From assembly GCF_007827795.1 (NCBI RefSeq), contig NZ_VITI01000002.1:558001-622000 (forward strand): DNA of 64,000 nucleotides. The letters are read 5' to 3'. The position numbers and the translations under genes were made by a program. Shown piece after piece: positions 17,295 to 27,257 of this stretch; positions within the stretch are counted from its first letter, which is position 1, and every line of letters starts with the position of its first letter. The notes under the pieces are model-generated. The model did not search any database and was not told the origin of the DNA. It worked only from the letters and a program-made list of their open reading frames with translations. The DNA is from Azospirillum brasilense (GTDB taxonomy: Bacteria > Pseudomonadota > Alphaproteobacteria > Azospirillales > Azospirillaceae).

Positions 17295-18356
17295 TCAGGA
17301 AGGGGTACCGCGGTAGTAGGGGCTCTCAAGATAGCGCCCCAACGCGAAGCGTGTCAGCACCCCGATCACCGCCGCCACCGGAACCGCCAGCAGGACGCCG
17401 ACGAAGCCGAACAGCGACCCGCCGGCCAGCAGGGCGAAAATCACCCAGACCGCGTGCAACCCGACCTTGTCACCCACCAGCTTCGGCGTCAGGACGTTGC
17501 CCTCCACCGCCTGCCCGAACAGGAAGATCGCAATGACGATGGCGACCCGCCACGGATCGTCGAACTGGAGCAGGGCCAGCCCCGTGCTCGACACGAATCC
17601 GAACAACGAGCCGACATAGGGGATGAAGGACAGCAGCCCCGCCATAAGCCCGATCACCAGCCCGAAATCCAGCCCCGCCAGCGACAGCGCCACCGCGTAG
17701 AAGACCCCCAGGACGAGGCAGACCAGCGCCTGCCCGCGGACGAATCCGGCCAGCGTCTCGTCCACCTCCCGCGCCTGCTCCCGGATGGTCGCGGCGTGGT
17801 GCAGGGGCAGCCAGCCGTTCACCTTGTTGACCAGGATGTCCCAGTCGCGCATCAGGTAGAAGGCGACGATGGGCGTGATGAACATCACCGACAGAACGTC
17901 GAACAGCGCCAGCCCGCCGGACAGGATGTGCCTCAGCACCCGCCCGACCCAGCCGACCACGTCCCCGGCATAGTTGCCCGCGGCCCCGCGCAGCCGCTCC
18001 ACGTCCTCCGGCGACAGGCGGTGGATCAGCCGGTCCAGCATCGGCAGCAGCCGATCCCGCGCGGCGTTGGCGTAGTTGGGAAGCACCTCGATCAGGTGCG
18101 TCACCTGCGCCTGCACCAGCGGCAGCAGCAGAAGCCCCATCACCACCAGCACCAGGACGAAGGACAGCAGCACCAGCGTCGTCGCCAGCCAGCGCGGCAG
18201 GCGCCAGCGCTCGACCCGGTCGACCACCGGGTCCAGCAGATAGGCGATCGCCAGCCCCACCACGAAGGGCAGCAGCATGCTGGACAGCAGCCACAGGGCC
18301 AGAACGAACAGGCCCAAACCGATCAGCCAGAAACGGATCTGCTTGGCCGCCGTCAC
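17295..18356 (-). CDS. PerM/AI-2E family membrane permease
   Basis: A 353-residue inner-membrane protein of the AI-2E transporter (PerM) family. Hydrophobic segments lie near the N-terminus (FWLIGLGLFVLALWLLSSML, FVVGLAIAYLLDPVVDRV, TTLVLLSFVLVLVVMGLLLL) and in the C-terminal half, including the family signature around GLLSFIPYVGSLFG and FGQAVEGNVLTPKLVGDKV. The transported substrate is unknown. The GTG start at 18356 has GGAGGGG upstream and overlaps the stop of the phosphatidyltransferase gene (GTGA), indicating translational coupling. hdaA follows 13 bases after its stop. Confidence 0.9.
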   Translation of the reverse strand: MTAAKQIRFWLIGLGLFVLALWLLSSMLLPFVVGLAIAYLLDPVVDRVERWRLPRWLATTLVLLSFVLVLVVMGLLLLPLVQAQVTHLIEVLPNYANAARDRLLPMLDRLIHRLSPEDVERLRGAAGNYAGDVVGWVGRVLRHILSGGLALFDVLSVMFITPIVAFYLMRDWDILVNKVNGWLPLHHAATIREQAREVDETLAGFVRGQALVCLVLGVFYAVALSLAGLDFGLVIGLMAGLLSFIPYVGSLFGFVSSTGLALLQFDDPWRVAIVIAIFLFGQAVEGNVLTPKLVGDKVGLHAVWVIFALLAGGSLFGFVGVLLAVPVAAVIGVLTRFALGRYLESPYYRGTPS

Positions 18357-18913
18357 GGCACCCCTCCATGCCGGCTGAACAGAAGCCCGCCACGGTAGAC
18401 ATAGGCCAGTCCCGACAGCACCGTGGTCGCGGCGCAGATCCAGATGAGCAGGGGCACCAGCTCCTGCCCGAACAGGTGGAAGTCCGGCAGCCCCAGCCCC
18501 GCCGGGGCCAGCACCGCCGCCGCCAGGGCGAGCTGCACCGCCGTATTGATCTTGCTGACGTAGAGCGGCTGCATCGCCAGCGACTCCTTCAGCGTGTAGA
18601 GCAGCATCACCCCGCCGACAATCATCAGGTCGCGGAACACCACCAGGATGACCAGCCACAGCGGCAGCACGCCGATGTGGCCCAGCGAGACGTAGACACT
18701 GACCAGCAGCGCCTTGTCGGCGATCGGGTCCAGATAGGCGCCCAGCACGGTGCGGGCACGGAACATGCGGGCCACGGCGCCATCGACGGCGTCGGACACT
18801 CCCGCCCCGACGAACAGCCAGAAGGCGACCCCCAGCTCCCCGGCCAGGATGAAATAGACGGCGACCGGCACCACCAGGATGCGGCCGAAGGTGATGATGT
18901 TCGGAATGCTCAC
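18353..18913 (-). CDS. CDP-alcohol phosphatidyltransferase (PgsA-like)
   Basis: A 186-residue membrane enzyme with about five hydrophobic helices. The CDP-alcohol motif is complete: DAVDGAVAR, eight residues, then GAYLDPIAD. It starts MSIPNIITFGRILVVP, as PgsA-type phosphatidylglycerophosphate synthases do. It probably transfers a phosphatidyl group from CDP-diacylglycerol to an alcohol such as glycerol-3-phosphate; the alcohol cannot be fixed from sequence. It lies between the DUF2066 gene and the permease on one strand and overlaps the permease start. Confidence 0.85.
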   Translation of the reverse strand: MSIPNIITFGRILVVPVAVYFILAGELGVAFWLFVGAGVSDAVDGAVARMFRARTVLGAYLDPIADKALLVSVYVSLGHIGVLPLWLVILVVFRDLMIVGGVMLLYTLKESLAMQPLYVSKINTAVQLALAAAVLAPAGLGLPDFHLFGQELVPLLIWICAATTVLSGLAYVYRGGLLFSRHGGVP

Positions 18914-19013
18914 CGCGATGCCTTCTGCCGTTGTCCCTTACGCCGCCGTCCACGCCGCCGCCCTTTCGGGGGCCGGTCCCGGCCCGTCTGTAACGCCGGG
19001 AAGCCGTCCGCCG

Positions 19014-20453
19014 TCACGGACGGGCCGTGCCGGTGGCCGGCAGCGTGCCCAGAATGCGCGGCGGAGCCCCCGGCGCGGCCTGCGGCGCGCCGATCGGGGC
19101 GGGCATCGCCGCGGGATAGCCGGTGGCCGCCGGAGGCACCGCAGTGGGGGCGCTGGCCGGCGAAACGGTGGCGGGCTGCGCCAGGGACGACGCCCCGGCG
19201 CCCTTCGCCAGCACCTGGAGCTGCCATTCCGGCGTGGGCGCGAGCGGTGGAAGCGGCTGGCCCGGAACGGGCACCGGGACCGGCGCGGCGACCGCCCCGG
19301 TGCGGGCGAGGCCTAGGTCGCGGCGGGCCAGCGCCTGGCGCAGCCGCTCCACGTCGCCGCGGTGGGTCAGCGCGACCAGCGCCTCGTAGCGGCTGATCGA
19401 CAGCACGTCGGTGCGGGTGACGGCGTTGACCATGCCCAGCCGCTTGCGCGTCTCCACCCAGTCGTTGAGGCTGGCCAACGGCACGCGCACCAGCGTCGCC
19501 TGCTCCGGCCCGCTCGCCACGGTGTTGTCGCGGCGGTAGGACTCGTCGATGGCGGCGGACACGAAGGTGGTGGCGCGGGTCAGGAAGTCGCCGGCCCGGT
19601 CGGCCATGTCGGCCTTCACGTTGACCGTCTGCTGATCCCGCGCGCCGTCCGGGGTGTAGTGGGTCACCTCGACCGCCAGCGGGCGGCCGAGATCCAGCCC
19701 GCCCGCCGGCAGATCGGTCTTGGCGACGATCACGCCCCCGGCGTTGTAGCGCTGGGCGATGCGGGCCAGAGCTTCCTGATCGCCGGACAGCGCCTCGGTC
19801 ACGCCGATGGCGGAGATGTCGGCCAACTCGCCGTCCGGCACGACCAGCGGCACCAGCGAGGCGCCGGCCGGACGGCCCTCCCAGGCCTCGCGCCAGTCGG
19901 TGCGGTCCTCCCACAGGACGGGGCGCCCGTCCACGACGGTGACCGGCAGGATCACGTAGGGCCGGGCGGGCGGTTCGACATACTGCTGGCCGCCGCCGGC
20001 CAGCGTCTCGCGTACCGAAGTGGGGCGGAAGCGCACGGTGATGCTGCCGACATAGCGGGTGGCCGACACCTTCTCGTCGTCGATCTCGAAGCCCTGGACC
20101 AACCGGGCGAGCTCGATCTCCGACACCCGCGGCACGCTGGTGGCGGTGGGGACGAGGCGCTTGTACAGCTCCGCCCACGCCTTCACCTGCGCGTCGCGGA
20201 TCGCCTGATCGCGGGCGGCGTTGGCGTTGGCCGCGCTGACGTCCACCTTCACGCCCGACACGGTGAAGGGGTCCGCCGCCGGAACCGCCGCGGGCGCCGC
20301 CCCCGGAGCAGCCCCCGGAATGGTCGCGGGAGCCGCCACCGCGGGTGGAGCGGCGCCGGGCACCTGCGCTTTCACGGGGCCGGCCTGGAGGGCCAGGGCC
20401 ACGGTGACGGCGGCGAAGCCCGCAAACAGCGGCGCATGGCGGCGGTGGAGCAT
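19014..20453 (-). CDS. DUF2066 family secreted protein
   Basis: A 479-residue protein with a signal peptide (FAGFAAVTVALALQAGPVKA). A Pro/Ala-rich linker is followed by a DUF2066-like body (FTVSGVKVDVSAANANAARD, AIRDAQVKAWAELYKRLVPT, KVSATRYVGSITVRFRP). The C-terminus is again Pro/Ala-rich and probably disordered. The family is found next to pgsA, permease and hda genes in Proteobacteria, but its function is unknown. It probably acts in the periplasm. It leads the leftward gene group that continues with the phosphatidyltransferase, permease, hdaA and SDR, and it diverges from purM. Confidence 0.75.
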   Translation of the reverse strand: MLHRRHAPLFAGFAAVTVALALQAGPVKAQVPGAAPPAVAAPATIPGAAPGAAPAAVPAADPFTVSGVKVDVSAANANAARDQAIRDAQVKAWAELYKRLVPTATSVPRVSEIELARLVQGFEIDDEKVSATRYVGSITVRFRPTSVRETLAGGGQQYVEPPARPYVILPVTVVDGRPVLWEDRTDWREAWEGRPAGASLVPLVVPDGELADISAIGVTEALSGDQEALARIAQRYNAGGVIVAKTDLPAGGLDLGRPLAVEVTHYTPDGARDQQTVNVKADMADRAGDFLTRATTFVSAAIDESYRRDNTVASGPEQATLVRVPLASLNDWVETRKRLGMVNAVTRTDVLSISRYEALVALTHRGDVERLRQALARRDLGLARTGAVAAPVPVPVPGQPLPPLAPTPEWQLQVLAKGAGASSLAQPATVSPASAPTAVPPAATGYPAAMPAPIGAPQAAPGAPPRILGTLPATGTARP

Positions 20454-20561
20454 TGCAAAGCCTTCCGATTCGAGTATGTTCGGCCCGTTCCCTTATGACC
20501 CGGCCCAAAATGACCCGGTTCAGGTGGCCCAGGTATATAGCTCAGCCCAAGCGAGGATACC

Positions 20562-21631
<1,070 letters not shown>

Positions 21632-21644
<13 letters not shown>

Positions 21645-22300
21645 CGCCCACCGCTCTGAAGGTTGGCGTCCTGATCTCCGGGCGCGGCAGCAATCTGCAG
21701 GCGTTGATCGACGCCTGCGCCGCCCCGGACTTTCCGGCGGACATCGCGCTGGTGCTCTCCAACAAGGCCGACGCCTACGGGTTGGAGCGCGCAGCATCCG
21801 CCGGAGTCCCGGTCGCCGTGGTCAGCCACCGCGACTTCCCCGGCGACAGGCGCGCCTTCGAAGAGGCCATGGACGCGCGCCTGCGCGACGCGAGCGTCGA
21901 ACTGGTCTGTCTGGCCGGCTTCATGCGGCTGCTGTCGCCCTGGTTCGTCGAGCGCTGGCACGACCGGATGATCAACATCCACCCGTCGCTCCTGCCCTCC
22001 TTCAAGGGGCTGGACACGCACCAGCGGGCGCTGGACGCCGGGGTGCGCTTCCACGGCTGCACCGTCCATTACGTGCGCACGGAGATGGACGAGGGGCCGA
22101 TCATCGCCCAGGCCGCGGTCCCGGTCCTGCCCGGCGACGACGCCGACCGGCTGTCCGCCCGCGTGCTGGAGGCCGAACACCGGCTCTACCCCCAGGCGCT
22201 GCGCCTGATCGCCGAGGGCCGCGCCCGCGTCGAGGATGGCCGGGTGACCCTGTCAGGCCCGGCGGCGGAGTTGCCGACACTCATCAACCCGCCGGCCTGA
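21632..22300 (+). CDS. purN: Phosphoribosylglycinamide formyltransferase 1 (GAR transformylase)
   Basis: A 222-residue enzyme that transfers a formyl group from 10-formyl-THF to GAR in purine synthesis. It shows [18 protein letters not shown] at the N-terminus, the catalytic region [20 protein letters not shown] then [14 protein letters not shown] with its Asn/His, and the catalytic Asp in [13 protein letters not shown]. The ATG at 21632 overlaps the end of purM by 13 bases, so the two are co-translated in one operon. The length is normal for the family. Confidence 0.96.
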
Positions 22301-22400
22301 AGCATCCCGAGCGGGGCCTTCGGCCAAGCGGGACCCTTGCCGCAACCATCCGCACTCCCCACATTCTCCGCCGGAACCATAAAAGGGGAGGCAAAGCGCG

Positions 22401-22550
22401 ATGGCGGTTACCGATCACGGCCACAATCCGGTCAGCGAGGATGTCGTCCGCCGTCACGAGGCGGGCTGGCACGCCTTCACCCGCTTCATGACGCTGGCGA
22501 CCGCAGGGGTGATCGCCGTGCTGGTCTTCATGGCGATTTTCCTGGTCTAG
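22401..22550 (+). CDS. aa3-type cytochrome c oxidase subunit IV (small)
   Basis: A 49-residue protein preceded by GGGGAGG at nine bases. It starts MAVTDHGHNPVSEDVVRRHE, then GWHAFTRFMTLATAGVIAV and one transmembrane helix ending VFMAIFLV. This is the pattern of the bacterial aa3 oxidase subunit IV family: a short polar N-terminus, His-x(n)-Trp-x2-Phe and a single C-terminal helix. It would be an accessory subunit of the terminal oxidase in the inner membrane. No other oxidase gene is near. It stands alone between purN and a convergent unknown gene. Confidence 0.82.
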   Translation: MAVTDHGHNPVSEDVVRRHEAGWHAFTRFMTLATAGVIAVLVFMAIFLV

Positions 22551-22592
22551 CGGCTCTATCCGGCCGCCGACCGATCGGCCGCGGCGGGGCGC

Positions 22593-23072
22593 TTACGCCC
22601 CGTCCGGCAGACGGCCCAGCAGCAGGTCGCGCATTTCGCCGACCAGGGCGTCCACCTGCTCCTCCCACGTCTCGGTGCCGCCCTGGATGGCGTGCATGAC
22701 GTGGGTCGCGAGGTGGATCAGCGCGGCGCGCACGCAATCCTCCGCCGGGAAATCCAGCCCCACCGTGTCCTGAAGGAACTGGCCGAGCTGGTCGGCGGCG
22801 TTCCAGGGGTGCACGACCACCGTGTCGAAGCCGCTGGTCCCCAGGAACACCGCGTTCAGCGCCGTCGCCTGCGCGTTGATCGCGTCGATGGCCGCATCCT
22901 GCTCGATATTGCCGCGCAGCACCTCCTGGAAGGCCGCCAGGCACTGGTCGACGTAGCCGCGCACCAGCAGTTCCACCACGCCCGGATCGCTCAGGTCGTT
23001 CCTGCCCTTCACGAGGGGCGGCAGCGGTTCCAGCAGGGCCGCGACGATCGGCTTGACGTGCGGATTTTCCAT
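22593..23072 (-). CDS. Conserved-looking protein of unknown function
   Basis: A 159-residue, mainly helical, acidic cytoplasmic protein starting MENPHVKPIVAALLEPLPPL. It has no signal peptide or membrane segment. Features include LLVRGYVDQCLAAFQEVL, VHPWNAADQLGQFLQDTVG and HLATHVMHAIQGGTETWEEQ. I do not recognise a family. AGGAG lies ten bases before the ATG at 23072. It is convergent with the oxidase subunit gene and downstream of ndk on the same strand, but separated from it by a terminator. Confidence 0.65.
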   Translation of the reverse strand: MENPHVKPIVAALLEPLPPLVKGRNDLSDPGVVELLVRGYVDQCLAAFQEVLRGNIEQDAAIDAINAQATALNAVFLGTSGFDTVVVHPWNAADQLGQFLQDTVGLDFPAEDCVRAALIHLATHVMHAIQGGTETWEEQVDALVGEMRDLLLGRLPDGA

Positions 23073-23183
23073 GGCGGGGGTACTCCTAGCGGTAGAATCC
23101 CCGAATACTCGACTTCGCCACGCCTGTCCACGACGCCGTGACGCCGTCCAGGCGACAAGTTGCGGGCGGAGGCGCCTGAAACG

Positions 23184-23213
23184 AAAAGGGCCGCCCCGGT
23201 CGGGACGGCCCTT
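23184..23213 (-). terminator. Intrinsic terminator after ndk
   Basis: The stem aagggccg (23186-23193) pairs with cggccctt (23206-23213), with further pairing inside. Read leftward it ends in CCCTTTTCG. It lies about 32 bases beyond the ndk stop codon. Confidence 0.8.
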
Positions 23214-23244
23214 CGCGCAAGGCTGCGAAGCGGAAGATCCGCGA

Positions 23245-23667
23245 TCAGCCAACCAGCTCGATGCCGGCGAAGAAGAAGGCGATCTCCTGGGCGGCGGTCT
23301 CCGGAGCGTCGGAGCCGTGCACCGAGTTGGCCTCGATCGACTCGGCGAACTCCTTGCGGATGGTGCCCTCGGCGGCGTTGGCCGGGTTGGTGGCGCCCAT
23401 GATCTCGCGGTTGCGGGCGATGGCGTTCTCGCCTTCCAGAACCTGGAGCACGACCGGACCGGAAATCATGAAGGAGACGAGGTCGTTGAAGAACGGACGC
23501 TCACGATGCACGCCGTAGAACTGCTCGGCCTGGGCCTGGGACAGCTGGACGCGCTTCTGCGCGACGATGCGCAGGCCGCCGTCCTCGAACTTGGCGTTGA
23601 TCTTGCCGGTCAGGTTGCGGCGGGTGGCATCGGGCTTGATGATCGAGAGGGTGCGTTCGACGGCCAT
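23245..23667 (-). CDS. ndk: Nucleoside diphosphate kinase
   Basis: A 140-residue enzyme of normal length. It starts [19 protein letters not shown], and the phosphorylated His is in EANSVHGSD (H117). Other family motifs are [20 protein letters not shown] and [17 protein letters not shown]. It balances NTP and dNTP pools by phosphate transfer through phosphohistidine. It is a single-gene unit with its own terminator and diverges from the ABC-F gene. Confidence 0.98.
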   Translation of the reverse strand: MAVERTLSIIKPDATRRNLTGKINAKFEDGGLRIVAQKRVQLSQAQAEQFYGVHRERPFFNDLVSFMISGPVVLQVLEGENAIARNREIMGATNPANAAEGTIRKEFAESIEANSVHGSDAPETAAQEIAFFFAGIELVG

Positions 23668-23882
23668 GGCGGTGGGCTCCTGCTGGAAATGCGTTATGGG
23701 CGCCGCTGGTTTGGCCAGGGCGCCGGTTGCGCGGGGTTATATAGGCGCTTTTCGGCCACGGCAACCGGTTCGTGAGGCCGCTTCGCGAGGCTGCGCCGCG
23801 CGCCGCTGCGCGGCTGCCATGAAGGGTTGCCCCGCGGGTCGCGCTTCAAATCGCGGTTTCCCCGTGGTAAACCGGCGCCGAT

Positions 23883-25778
23883 ATGCTGCACATCAACGAC
23901 CTGACGTTCCGCTACGGCGGACGTGTGCTGTTCGACCGCGCCACCGCGGTCGTGTCGAAGGGCCACCGCGTGGCGCTGGTCGGCCGCAACGGCACCGGAA
24001 AATCAACCCTCCTGAAACTCATCGCCGGCCAGCTCCAGACGGACGCCGGGGCGATCGGCGTGCCCACCGGCACCAAGATCGGCATGGTGGCGCAGGAGGC
24101 CCCGAGCGGCGCCACCACCCTGATCGACGCCGTCCTGGCCGCCGACACGGAGCGCACCGCCCTGCTGGCCGAGGCCGAGACGGCCACCGACCCCATGCGC
24201 ATCGGCGAGATCCACGCCCGGCTGGCCGACATCGAGGCCCATTCGGCGCCGTCGCGCGCCGCCCAGGTGCTCTCCGGCCTGGGGTTCGACGCCGACGCGC
24301 AGGCCCGCCCCTGCTCCGACTTCTCGGGCGGCTGGCGGATGCGCGTGGCGCTGGCCGGCGTGCTGTTCGCCCGGCCCGACCTGCTGCTGCTCGACGAGCC
24401 GACGAACCACCTCGACCTGGAGGCGACCATCTGGCTTGAGGGGTACCTCAAGAACTACCCCCACACGATCCTGCTGGTCAGCCACGACCGCGACCTCTTG
24501 AACTCGGTCCCCACGACGACCATCCATGTGGACCAGGGCCGGCTGGTGACCTACGCCGGCAACTACGACCAGTTCCTCAAGCAACGCCGCGCCAACATGG
24601 AGCGGCTGCAGGCCATGGCGACCAAGCAGGAGGCCAAGCGCAAGCACATGATGGCCTTCGTCGAACGCTTCCGCTACAAGGCGACCAAGGCCCGGCAGGC
24701 GCAGAGCCGCCTGAAGGCGCTGGAGAAGCTGGAGACCATCACGCTGATGGAGGACGACGCCGAGGTCGTCTTCAACTTCCCGCAGCCGGACGAGATGCCC
24801 CCGCCGCTGATTTCGCTGGACGGGGTGACCATCGGCTACGGCGACCGCGCCATCCTGCGCCGCGTCAACCTGCGCATCGACATGGACGACCGCATCGCCC
24901 TGCTGGGCGCCAACGGCAACGGCAAGTCGACGCTGGTGAAGCTGCTGGCCGGGCGGCTGGAGGCCATGGCCGGCGAGGTGAAGCGCCCGACCAAGCTGCG
25001 CGTCGGCTATTTCGCCCAGCACCAGCAGGACGAGCTGGACCTGTCACTGACCCCCATCCAGCAGACCCAGCGCATCATGCCGCTGGCGCCGGAGGAGAAG
25101 GTGCGTGCCCATCTGGGCCGCTTCGGCTTCCAGCAGAGCAAGGCGGAAACCCGCATCTCCGACCTGTCCGGCGGCGAGAAGGCCCGGCTGCTGCTGGCGC
25201 TGATGAGCCGCGAGACGCCGCACATCCTGATGCTGGACGAGCCGACCAACCATCTCGACGTGGACAGCCGCGAGGCGCTGATCGAGGCGATCAACGGGTT
25301 CGAGGGCGCCGTCATCCTCATCAGCCACGACCCGCACCTGATCGAGCTGACCGCCGACCGGCTGCTGCTGGTGGCCGACGGCACGGTGCAGCCCTACGAC
25401 GGCGACCTCGACGACTACCGCCGCTTCCTCCTGGACCGCGCGCGGGCCGAGCGCGCCGCCGCCAAGGGCGGCGAGGCGACGGACGCCGGGGCGAGCCGCA
25501 AGGACCAGCGCCGCGCCGCGGCGGAGGCCCGCGCCACCCTGGCCCCGCTGAAGAAGAAGGCCACCGACGCGGAATCGCAGGTCAACAAGCTGACCGAGGA
25601 GAAGCGCAAGATCGAAGCGAAGCTGGCCGATCCCGCCCTCTACAGCGGCCCCAGCGACAAGCTGCGGAAGCTCCAGATCGACCTGGGCGTGGTGGACAAG
25701 AAGCTGTCCGCCGCCGAGGAGGCGTGGCTGGAGCATCTCGAAGCCTATGAGTCGGCGGCGGCGGAGGCCGGCGTATGA
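23883..25778 (+). CDS. ABC-F family ATPase (Uup/EttA-like)
   Basis: A 631-residue soluble protein with two ABC domains and no membrane segments. Domain 1 has Walker A GRNGTGKSTLLKL, signature DFSGGWRMRVALA and LLLLDEPTNHLD. Domain 2 has GANGNGKSTLVKL, LSGGEKARLLLAL and LMLDEPTNHLD. The linker between them is the ABC-F type (RRANMERLQAMATKQEAKRK). A charged coiled-coil tail follows (about residues 540-625), as in Uup. ABC-F proteins act on ribosomes or nucleic acids. Which subfamily this is cannot be settled here; Uup is favoured by the tail. The stop overlaps the exoD-like start (ATGA). Confidence 0.93.
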   Translation: MLHINDLTFRYGGRVLFDRATAVVSKGHRVALVGRNGTGKSTLLKLIAGQLQTDAGAIGVPTGTKIGMVAQEAPSGATTLIDAVLAADTERTALLAEAETATDPMRIGEIHARLADIEAHSAPSRAAQVLSGLGFDADAQARPCSDFSGGWRMRVALAGVLFARPDLLLLDEPTNHLDLEATIWLEGYLKNYPHTILLVSHDRDLLNSVPTTTIHVDQGRLVTYAGNYDQFLKQRRANMERLQAMATKQEAKRKHMMAFVERFRYKATKARQAQSRLKALEKLETITLMEDDAEVVFNFPQPDEMPPPLISLDGVTIGYGDRAILRRVNLRIDMDDRIALLGANGNGKSTLVKLLAGRLEAMAGEVKRPTKLRVGYFAQHQQDELDLSLTPIQQTQRIMPLAPEEKVRAHLGRFGFQQSKAETRISDLSGGEKARLLLALMSRETPHILMLDEPTNHLDVDSREALIEAINGFEGAVILISHDPHLIELTADRLLLVADGTVQPYDGDLDDYRRFLLDRARAERAAAKGGEATDAGASRKDQRRAAAEARATLAPLKKKATDAESQVNKLTEEKRKIEAKLADPALYSGPSDKLRKLQIDLGVVDKKLSAAEEAWLEHLEAYESAAAEAGV

Positions 25779-26476
25779 GCGTGCCGCGCAACGTGGCCTT
25801 CAGCGAAGCGGCCTCGCTTCCCGCGACCGTCGCCCGTCGTGGGCGGCAGGACCATGGGGAGGAACGGACCTCCGACGTCCTGGCGACCTTCCGCGCCAAC
25901 CTGCCGGACGGGCGGGTGTCGCTGGGCGACCTGATCCAGGCGCTGGGCGACCGCTCTCTGGGCACCATCCTGCTGGCCCTGTCGCTTCCCACCATCGCGC
26001 CGGTGCCGCTGGGCGTGTCCTGCCTGTTCGACCTGCCGATCCTGCTGTTCTCCGCCCAGATGGCCTTCGGCAGGCGCGGCGCCGCCCTGCCCGGCTGGAT
26101 TCTGCGCCGCTCGGTCAGCCGGTCGCTCGCCGCGCGGATGATCGACAAGGCGATGCCGCGGCTGACCGCCATCGAACGGATGCTGAAACCGCGCCACAGC
26201 CGCTTCGCCAGCATCGATGGGGAACGCTGGTTCGGCGTGCTGGTGCTGCTCCTGTCCCTGACCTGCGTGGTGCCGCTGCCGCTGACCGGCTGGCTGCCCG
26301 GATTCGCCCTCGTCCTGTTGTCGCTGGGGCTGATCGAGCGTGATGGGGCAGCGGTCGCGGTCAGCCTCGCCCTCACCGTGGCTGCCCTGGTCTTCTTCGC
26401 GCTGGTCGCCAGCAGCCTGTCCTACGCTGGCCAGACCCTGCTGGCCGCCACGTCATATCCCGCGTTTATGGCATAG
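25775..26476 (+). CDS. ExoD family membrane protein
   Basis: A 233-residue protein with an N-terminal cytoplasmic part (RTSDVLATFRANLPDGRVSL, LGDLIQALGDRSLGTILLAL) and several hydrophobic helices. The PTIAPVPLGVSCLFDLPILL and PLPLTGWLPGFALVLLSLG segments are typical of ExoD, named from rhizobial exopolysaccharide mutants. Its biochemical role is not known. It overlaps the ABC-F gene by four bases, so the two are translationally coupled. Confidence 0.8.
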   Translation: MSVPRNVAFSEAASLPATVARRGRQDHGEERTSDVLATFRANLPDGRVSLGDLIQALGDRSLGTILLALSLPTIAPVPLGVSCLFDLPILLFSAQMAFGRRGAALPGWILRRSVSRSLAARMIDKAMPRLTAIERMLKPRHSRFASIDGERWFGVLVLLLSLTCVVPLPLTGWLPGFALVLLSLGLIERDGAAVAVSLALTVAALVFFALVASSLSYAGQTLLAATSYPAFMA

Positions 26477-26619
26477 CTCCCGCCGCTTCGGCCGGTTGCG
26501 GGGGAACCCGGGATGCGACATAAGTGCGCTCTGGGATTGTTAGGTTCGGGACCCCCCGAGGCTCCAGCTTGTTTAGCCCCGGGGTAAAACGCTCAACAGC
26601 CAACGGCGAAAGGCCGATC

Positions 26620-27234
26620 ATGACACCAACGGAAATCACCGTCGCGGAGAAGCAGAAAAGCGGCAAGACGCCGCCGGCCGCGTGGCTTTTCTTCCAGCGT
26701 TGGTTGGCAAATCCCCTTTCCATGGGTTCCGTTACACCGTCCTCGGGTGCGCTCTGCCGGCTGATCGGGGAGCAGGTCCTGTGCGGGCCGGATCAGGTCG
26801 TGGTGGAGTTCGGCGGCGGCACCGGCGCGATCACCAAGGCCCTGCTTCAGCGCGGCATTCCGGGCAACCGCATCTTCACCTTCGAGATCGACGACCACCT
26901 GTCGCGCTTCCTGCGCGGCCATTACCCGGACGTCAACGTCGTCCATGACGACTGCCGCAAGGCCGCCGACATCCTCGGCCCGGCGCTGGTCGGCAAGGTC
27001 GGCACGGTGGTGATCGGCATCCCCATGCTGAACCTGCCGATGCGCGCCCAGAAGGAGGTCGTCGAGGCCTGCTTCCGCATCCTTCCCGAAGGCGGGCGCT
27101 TCGTTCTCTACACCTACGGCCTCGTGTCGCCGCTGAACCAGCGCGCGCTGGGCGTCAAGGGCAAGCGGCTGGGCTTCACCCCGCTGAACGTCCCGCCGGC
27201 CTCCGTCTGGGGCTATTGGAAGGCGAAGCCCTAA
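26620..27234 (+). CDS. SAM-dependent phospholipid N-methyltransferase-like protein
   Basis: A 204-residue class I methyltransferase. The SAM-binding motif is QVVVEFGGGTGAITKALL, with acid residue at FTFEIDDHLSRFL and motif NVVHDDCRKAADIL. The pattern LSMGSVTPSSGALCRLIG upstream is typical of PmtA-like phosphatidylethanolamine N-methyltransferases and related rRNA-dimethylase-like enzymes in alphaproteobacteria. It would methylate phosphatidylethanolamine towards phosphatidylcholine at the inner membrane. The start at 26620 has GAAAGG upstream; the open frame reaches 26524. The substrate is inferred from family resemblance. Confidence 0.75.
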   Translation: MTPTEITVAEKQKSGKTPPAAWLFFQRWLANPLSMGSVTPSSGALCRLIGEQVLCGPDQVVVEFGGGTGAITKALLQRGIPGNRIFTFEIDDHLSRFLRGHYPDVNVVHDDCRKAADILGPALVGKVGTVVIGIPMLNLPMRAQKEVVEACFRILPEGGRFVLYTYGLVSPLNQRALGVKGKRLGFTPLNVPPASVWGYWKAKP

Positions 27235-27257
27235 AATCCCTCCAAAATCCCCTCACG

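Noticed and set aside
22301..22400. A terminator after purN at the ggccttcggcc stem
   Set aside because: The stem is short and has no T-run, and the oxidase subunit gene starts soon after; it is not convincing.
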